DNA from: Candidatus Saccharimonadales bacterium
Lineage (GTDB): Bacteria; Patescibacteriota; Saccharimonadia; Saccharimonadales; Saccharimonadaceae
DNA: 9,814 nt
Assembly: GCA_030151825.1 (NCBI GenBank)
Contig: JASLCP010000054.1
Coordinates: 1 to 9,814, forward strand
Direction of reading: 5' to 3'
Shown: positions 5,224-9,814 of the stretch, one piece after another
Layout of the letters: every line of letters starts with the position of its first letter
Numbering within the stretch: the stretch's first letter is position 1
Notes under the pieces: model-generated
Told to the model about the DNA's origin: nothing
Database searches by the model: none
The model's input: only the letters and a program-made list of their open reading frames with translations
Made by a program: the position numbers and the translations under genes

Positions 5224-7473
5224 TTACGCCTCACCTCCAAGCTCATCCATGCTACGCACCAACACGTCACGTGGCTTACTATTGCCGCTTGCCTGGCCAA
5301 CAATACCCTGTTCTTCCATCGTATCGATATAGCGCGCCGCTTTAGCATAGCCAATTCCTAGGCGTCGCTGCAACAAACTCGCGCTCGCCTTGCCACTATC
5401 AATCACAATCCGCAGCGCCTCTTGGTACGTCTGATCACCGCTCGTGTCAGTTGCAAAGTCCATCACCACACCGCCCTTTCCGTTCAGTTGCACCGGCTGG
5501 GAGACAATCTCGTCGTTATATTGCGGTGCCGACTGCATACGCAAATGATCAGTAATCTTGCCAACCTCTTCATCCATCACCCACGCACCCTGGATACGTT
5601 TCGGCTTGCTCATACTTGGGGTCAGCATCAACATATCACCTTGTCCCAACAACTTTTCGGCGCCCACCTGGTCCAAAATCGTTCGCGAATCAATCTGAGA
5701 CGCCACTGTAAAGGCAATACGTGCCGGCACGTTGGCTTTAATCAGACCGGTGATAACATCAACACTCGGACGTTGCGTCGCTAGCACCAAGTGAATACCA
5801 ACCGCACGCGCCTTTTGTGCCAATCGCACAATCAACGCTTCAACGTCACGCGCCGCCACCATCATCAAATCGGCTAGCTCATCAATCACAATCACGATAT
5901 ATGGCATCGCCCCGTCATCATGTTGCTGAATATTGCCATCCTCGTCTTCGACGGCAATCTTCTTGCCGCCCTTTTGTACCTTTTGGTTATAGCTCTTGAT
6001 ATCACGAAGTTTCTCTTCGGCCAGCAACTTGTAGCGTCGCTCCATTTCGTTGACCGCCCACTTCAAGGCACTAATGGTCTTTTCTGGCTCGGTAATCACC
6101 GGTGTCAACAGATGTGGAATATCTTCATATGGTGCCATTTCGACTTGCTTTGGGTCAACCAAAATCAGTTTCATTTCGCTAGGACTATTACGATACAACA
6201 AGCTTGTCAGCAGCGTATTAATCATGACCGACTTACCACTACCCGTCTGTCCTGCAATCAACAAGTGCGGCATTTTGTTCAGTTCGCCAACCACGGCATC
6301 ACCAGAAATATCTTTACCAATCGCAAAGCTTAGCGGTTCGCGGTCGTTTTTCCACTGTTTTGAGCTGAGAATACCATACAGACGTACATCAGCCGCCTTG
6401 CGGTTTGGCACCTCAATACCAACGGCACGCTGCCCTGGAATCGGCGCCTCAATACGCAGGCTTTGCGCCGCCAAATTCAAGGCGATGTTCGTCTCGAGTG
6501 CCGTAATGCGCGTCAATTTGACGCCACTCGGTGGTTTGAGCGTATACTGCGTCACCTTTGGTCCAATATTCGCACCTTCCATTTCAACATCGATATTAAA
6601 CTCACTCAGCGTATCCTTAATCGTCTGGGCATTCTGTTGAACATCACCCGCATCAGCTGGCGACTGTTTCTTCTCAAGTAGCTCAAGACTTGGCGCCTTC
6701 CAGTTTGGATCATTGACCGCAATTAAGGCCGCACCTTCCTCGGCCGTCTTATCTTGCTTGACACTTCCCCGAAGACTCGACAATTTCGATGGCTTTTTAT
6801 CCTTGTCATTCAATTTGGCAATATCATCAGCATCAAGCATTGGTACGCCAGCATTGAGTTTGAGCTCGCCGATTGGCGTCGACTTTTTGCCAGGGGTTTC
6901 GGCAGGCGCAGCAGCAGCTTTTCGCATCACTTTGACATTGTCATCGTCAAACTGCTCGGTTCGCGTCAGTGCCCACAGTTTCTTTATGACGACAAGTGGT
7001 GACACACGCACCACAAAAATAATGGTGACAAATATCAGCACGATATAAATAAGTGCCGCAATTGGCGTTTCGACCAACGCCAACATACCGCTATTGATAC
7101 TTTCACCCACAAAGCCGCCGTGTGTTTCGACACCTGTCTTCATCAGGCCGAATAATCCAGCAAACCATGCTACCAACAGTACAGCGGCAATTTTCATCAC
7201 CATTGGTAATTTGTAGCGTTCGGCACGAAAAATCTCCACAGCCACATAGACAAATAGTACTGGCAATATATAGACCGCATAGCCAATAGTAGCTACCGCT
7301 GTCGTCTGCACCCATTCGAGCACCGGCCCACCGACGCCAAACCATGCCACAACAAGCAGTATCGACACAACGATTAACAGAAGTGCGAGTACTTGCTGCC
7401 AAAAGCCAGCCGGCAATGCATGCTGCGGTTTGGCGGGTGCTTTCTTTTTGGTGGTTTTTTTCTTTTTAGCCAT
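5224..7473 (-). CDS. ftsK: FtsK/SpoIIIE family DNA translocase
   Basis: 749 aa, close to SpoIIIE in length and lacking the very long linker of E. coli FtsK. A Lys-rich start (MAKKKKTTKKK) precedes four membrane segments at about 24-47, 58-80, 90-110 and 136-158. A charged linker follows to about 270, then the alpha/beta RecA-like motor. Walker A is GQTGSGKS at 408-415 (K414), and Walker B is IVIVIDELADL with D531 and E532. The C-terminal gamma winged helix (about 691-738, with SLLQRRLGIGYAKAARYID) reads polar guide sequences in the family. The role is pumping chromosome DNA through the closing septum and dimer resolution. The start lacks a visible SD; a strong promoter lies 40 nt upstream. 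Both neighbours face away or toward it, so it is transcribed alone. Confidence 0.97.
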   Translation of the reverse strand: MAKKKKTTKKKAPAKPQHALPAGFWQQVLALLLIVVSILLVVAWFGVGGPVLEWVQTTAVATIGYAVYILPVLFVYVAVEIFRAERYKLPMVMKIAAVLLVAWFAGLFGLMKTGVETHGGFVGESINSGMLALVETPIAALIYIVLIFVTIIFVVRVSPLVVIKKLWALTRTEQFDDDNVKVMRKAAAAPAETPGKKSTPIGELKLNAGVPMLDADDIAKLNDKDKKPSKLSSLRGSVKQDKTAEEGAALIAVNDPNWKAPSLELLEKKQSPADAGDVQQNAQTIKDTLSEFNIDVEMEGANIGPKVTQYTLKPPSGVKLTRITALETNIALNLAAQSLRIEAPIPGQRAVGIEVPNRKAADVRLYGILSSKQWKNDREPLSFAIGKDISGDAVVGELNKMPHLLIAGQTGSGKSVMINTLLTSLLYRNSPSEMKLILVDPKQVEMAPYEDIPHLLTPVITEPEKTISALKWAVNEMERRYKLLAEEKLRDIKSYNQKVQKGGKKIAVEDEDGNIQQHDDGAMPYIVIVIDELADLMMVAARDVEALIVRLAQKARAVGIHLVLATQRPSVDVITGLIKANVPARIAFTVASQIDSRTILDQVGAEKLLGQGDMLMLTPSMSKPKRIQGAWVMDEEVGKITDHLRMQSAPQYNDEIVSQPVQLNGKGGVVMDFATDTSGDQTYQEALRIVIDSGKASASLLQRRLGIGYAKAARYIDTMEEQGIVGQASGNSKPRDVLVRSMDELGGEA

Positions 7474-7512
7474 AACGAGTTATTTCTAGTATATCTGATA
7501 CCCTATAGTTAT

Positions 7513-7541
7513 ATTATAGCAAAATTTACTACATTTGGCAA
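7513..7541 (-). promoter_or_regulatory. ftsK promoter
   Basis: On the minus strand TTGCCA (7536-7541, five of six to TTGACA), a 17-nt spacer and TATAAT (7513-7518), with TG one base upstream of the -10 (TGCTATAAT). The predicted start is near 7506, giving a leader of about 33 nt without a clear ribosome site. It is the best promoter in the window. Confidence 0.82.
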
Positions 7542-7570
7542 GATGCTGTGCTTTCTTTTTATTCACAACC

Positions 7571-7582
7571 GGAGTATACTCC
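7571..7582 (+). promoter_or_regulatory. Palindrome covering the putative -10 box of the unrecognised gene
   Basis: GGAGTATACTCC is a perfect 12-bp palindrome and contains TATACT (7575-7580), a good -10 match. No clear -35 is found at 16-18 nt. Start of transcription would be near 7587, giving a leader of about 36 nt. The symmetry could be an operator, or chance. Confidence 0.4.
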
Positions 7583-7622
7583 TCTCACTACCCCATATAC
7601 CCCAAGAGATAAGGATGGTAGC

Positions 7623-8114
7623 ATGAACCTTACACCTGTCCAAGACAAGCACGAGCAGCAGACGGTACCATTCGCGACGCTGACATTTCACCGCGGAGAC
7701 GAATGGCACTCGGTCAATCTCGAAACGATTACGATCGATGATGCTGACTACCTGCGCATCGCAAAGGAGTCCGGACACCTCTTCGGTCCCGTCTACGCTC
7801 AGGCAGCCGACTACCTGAAACGGTACAAAAACAGCTGCGCCCGGGTCGTCAGTACTGATGTTCATCCGCCCAGCAAGGAACTCCTGCTGGAGAGAGATCT
7901 CATCGTACTAACTGTCGGTACCTACCACGATCGTCACACGGTCCTGCAATCTGGCATCACCTTGCCGGTCGCTTACCGATTTCGGCTGCTCACCGGTGAA
8001 AACGACTTCGGTCGCGCTCACTACTGCAAGTCAGATGTGAGTAACCTCGGCCCCATCGTGACCACGAAGGTCTACGAGTACACCGGCTCGGCGTTCTGGC
8101 AGTATGGTCTGTAA
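7623..8114 (+). CDS. Hypothetical protein, unrecognised family
   Basis: 163 aa, starting MNLTPVQDKHEQQTVPFATL. I do not recognise it. There is no signal peptide or membrane segment, so it is probably cytoplasmic. Likely layout: a strand (ATLTFHRG) and EWHSVNLETITI, then a helix in DYLRIAKESG and YAQAADYLKRY, then a beta-rich second half with ERDLIVLTVGTYHDRHT, SGITLPVAYRFRLLTGE and the aromatic end YTGSAFWQYGL. It has two cysteines only and many His, Asp and Arg, with no catalytic motif I can name. AAGGA sits 7-8 nt before ATG 7623; the frame is open further upstream to 7548 but lacks a ribosome site there. It is a single-gene unit: divergent from ftsK, convergent with rnj, with its own terminator 6 nt after the stop. 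Confidence 0.8.
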   Translation: MNLTPVQDKHEQQTVPFATLTFHRGDEWHSVNLETITIDDADYLRIAKESGHLFGPVYAQAADYLKRYKNSCARVVSTDVHPPSKELLLERDLIVLTVGTYHDRHTVLQSGITLPVAYRFRLLTGENDFGRAHYCKSDVSNLGPIVTTKVYEYTGSAFWQYGL

Positions 8115-8120
8115 ACGACC

Positions 8121-8150
8121 AAAACCCCGCTCATCACGAGCGGGGTTTTT
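8121..8150. terminator. Strong bidirectional Rho-independent terminator
   Basis: AAAACCCCGCTC (8121-8132) and GAGCGGGGTTTT (8138-8149) form a perfect 12-bp stem with loop ATCAC, and the T-run extends to 8150. The A-run on the other side gives a U-run on the minus strand, so it ends both the unrecognised gene and rnj. Confidence 0.93.
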
Positions 8151-8171
8151 CACGTTCTAGGGTGTTGTCAA

Positions 8172-9814
8172 TTAGTATGCACGCTGTTCTTGCTTGGCGT
8201 GATTCGTCGGGTCAGTCGCTTCGGTATCCGGCGTTTGGCGTGGCGGGAATTTACGCGGCTGTTTTACTGCCATGTTATTTCCTACCGAGCGATCGCCACG
8301 TTGCTGGTTTTTTGCATCACGATCACGATTTTGACCACCGCCACCAATTTCGTTAATCACCGGAATAACAATCGGCGTGCGACGAGTCTGATCGTACAAA
8401 ATATGGGTAATTTCGTCTTTTAATTCTTTCTTGATGACATCAAGATCAATTTTCTTCCCACTAAAGCTGCGAGCAACTTTTTGCTTCAGATACTGACGAA
8501 TCATACCCATCAGCTCTTCGCTATCACGCAGATAGATAAAGCCACGGCTGATGATATCAGGGCTAGTCATCAAACGACCACTCCCACGCTGCACTGTTAG
8601 CACCACCACAAACATACCTTCCGAGGCCATGTGAATACGGTCTTTCAATACAACTTCTGACACAATTGCGCCGCTATCATCGTACATAATGCCGCCAACC
8701 GGAATACGTCCGTTCTTCTTGGCACCATCAGGTGTGATTTCGATGATATCGCCACTATCGCAGACAAAGATATTATCACGCTTGATCGCACATTCTTTTT
8801 CAGCCAGTTCGGCGTTGTGGACAAGCATGTGGAATTCACCATGAATTGGCATGTAGTATGTTGGGTTCAGTGCATTAATGAGCTTAACGTGATCATCATA
8901 GTAACCATGCCCCGAAAGGTGCAGCGGGCCAACACCCGTCAGGTGCGTTTTGCCGTTTTGGATAACACCACTGCCTTCGCGCATCAAGCCGTCAACCGTA
9001 CGGACAACGTATTTTTCGTTACCTGGGATTGGGTTACTACTAAAGACCACGACGTCAGAGTTCTTGATTTTGATGAATTTGTGCGCTCCGCTCGCCATAC
9101 GGTTCAGTACGGCGTTAAATTCACCTTGGCTACCGGTACAAACAATCGTCACCTTACCGTCAGGTAGTTTGACGACATCTTCCATTTTGACGACAACGTC
9201 CTTTGGAATCTTGATTGTGCCAGCGCGAAGTGCCACTTCAAGGTTTTGAATCATGCTATAGCCAGCAAATGCCACTTTGCGGTCGTGTTTTTTGGCCTCT
9301 TCCAGAATGACCTGCATGCGGTGGATTTGCGAACTAAAACAGCTCAAGATGAGGCGACTGTTTGGATACTTATCCATCACCTGCCCCATTGATTGCTGAA
9401 TATCAAACTCACCGTGATGGTGCGTACCTTCTGACTCACAGTTGGTGCTTTCGTTCATCAACAAGGTAATGCCTTCGGTGGTAGCAATTTCAGTCAGTCG
9501 TTCGAGGTCGAACTTTTTGCCGTCGACAGGGTTTTCTTCAAAACGCCAGTCACCGGTGTCAACCAATACGCCAAGTGGTGTACGAACAACAACAGCAGTT
9601 GCATCAGGAATCGAGTGATTCACCCGAACTAACTCAATATTAAAGTTATCGCCTACCTGAACGCGCTCATGCGCCTCTGGATCCATCACATGATAGTCCG
9701 GCACAAAACCGCTGGTTGCCTCGTCCATCGTGCGTTGCACCATGCCGAGGGTAAATTTGCTGCCATAGACTGGAGCGGGGATTTTGTCAGCGATATGACG
9801 ATACGCGCCGATGT
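8172..9814 (-). CDS. rnj: Ribonuclease J, N-terminus cut by right window edge
   Basis: 546 residues lie in the window; the frame continues past the right edge without a stop, so the ATG at 9741-9743 is internal. Residues before it (KIPAPVYGSKFTLG) match the stretch just after the metallo-beta-lactamase HxHxDH motif, which is therefore off-window. Seen here: NHSIPD with its motif 3 His (9615-9617), VDTGDWRFEENPVDG with the metal-binding Asp, a beta-CASP region with NESTN, TGSQGE, HLSGHG and PIHGEFHM, and a C-terminal domain (RSFSGKKIDLDVIKKELKDE). The last 55 or so residues are a polar, disordered Arg/Gln/Asn tail. RNase J is a 5'-3' exo- and endonuclease for mRNA turnover and rRNA maturation. 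NEST replaces the usual SDST; an acidic residue is kept. It converges on the unrecognised gene. Confidence 0.95.
   Translation of the reverse strand, partial: IGAYRHIADKIPAPVYGSKFTLGMVQRTMDEATSGFVPDYHVMDPEAHERVQVGDNFNIELVRVNHSIPDATAVVVRTPLGVLVDTGDWRFEENPVDGKKFDLERLTEIATTEGITLLMNESTNCESEGTHHHGEFDIQQSMGQVMDKYPNSRLILSCFSSQIHRMQVILEEAKKHDRKVAFAGYSMIQNLEVALRAGTIKIPKDVVVKMEDVVKLPDGKVTIVCTGSQGEFNAVLNRMASGAHKFIKIKNSDVVVFSSNPIPGNEKYVVRTVDGLMREGSGVIQNGKTHLTGVGPLHLSGHGYYDDHVKLINALNPTYYMPIHGEFHMLVHNAELAEKECAIKRDNIFVCDSGDIIEITPDGAKKNGRIPVGGIMYDDSGAIVSEVVLKDRIHMASEGMFVVVLTVQRGSGRLMTSPDIISRGFIYLRDSEELMGMIRQYLKQKVARSFSGKKIDLDVIKKELKDEITHILYDQTRRTPIVIPVINEIGGGGQNRDRDAKNQQRGDRSVGNNMAVKQPRKFPPRQTPDTEATDPTNHAKQEQRAY

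Noticed and set aside
7488..7493. Second -10-like TATACT close to the ftsK start
   Set aside because: No -35 or TG extension at suitable spacing; the TTGCCA-17-TGCTATAAT promoter just upstream is far better.
7548..7622. Upstream extension of the unrecognised gene to 7548
   Set aside because: No ribosome site there, and the palindrome with the -10 box falls inside it; AAGGA supports 7623.
7623..8114. Horizontal acquisition of the unrecognised gene
   Set aside because: Hand-counted 60-base blocks gave about 50-58% GC against about 53% in a block of ftsK, so there is no clear compositional break.
9741..9743. ATG at 9743 as the true start of rnj
   Set aside because: Conserved RNase J sequence continues upstream in frame to the window edge, and the HxHxDH motif must lie further out.

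Overview
The window looks like chromosomal DNA from a small-genome bacterium of the Patescibacteria/CPR radiation, most likely Candidatus Saccharibacteria (TM7). The clues are the style of the EF-P protein (a tip loop reading MGRGG), short compact proteins, an RNase J in place of an RNase E system, and a locus of type IV pilin-like proteins. This placement comes from remembered family flavour, not from a search, and is moderately sure. No mobile element, CRISPR array, tRNA or rRNA was seen. All reading frames fit the standard stop codons.

Left part (1-2640, minus strand): a conserved information-processing block. A divergent promoter at about 2622 drives rpsF (S6), ssb and rpsR (S18). After a 74-nt gap holding a perfect hairpin come efp (EF-P) and tlyA (rRNA 2'-O-methyltransferase), which abut with no gap. 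A further gene is cut by the left edge. The rpsF leader folds into a stem, bulge and hairpin, resembling an S6:S18 autoregulatory site but without the expected CCG.

Middle (2641-5223, plus strand): three type IV pilin-like genes. Two are short prepilins with Glu at mature position +5. The third is a 510-residue PilX/GspK-like protein that lacks that Glu and has eight cysteines in a large ectodomain. They probably form a minor-pilin or tip complex. Both transcription units start from TGCTATAAT extended -10 boxes placed 10-11 nt before the start codon, which predicts almost leaderless mRNAs. The cluster ends at a hairpin shared with the convergent ftsK.

Right part (5224-9814): ftsK (DNA translocase, minus) has its own strong promoter. 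Divergent from it is an unrecognised 163-residue gene with its own ribosome binding site, a palindrome over its putative -10 box, and a textbook bidirectional terminator. That terminator also faces the end of rnj (RNase J, minus), whose N-terminus lies beyond the right edge.

The best candidates for something new are the unrecognised gene at 7623-8114, the start-codon hairpin and leaderless promoter of the large pilin-like gene, and the structured rpsF leader.
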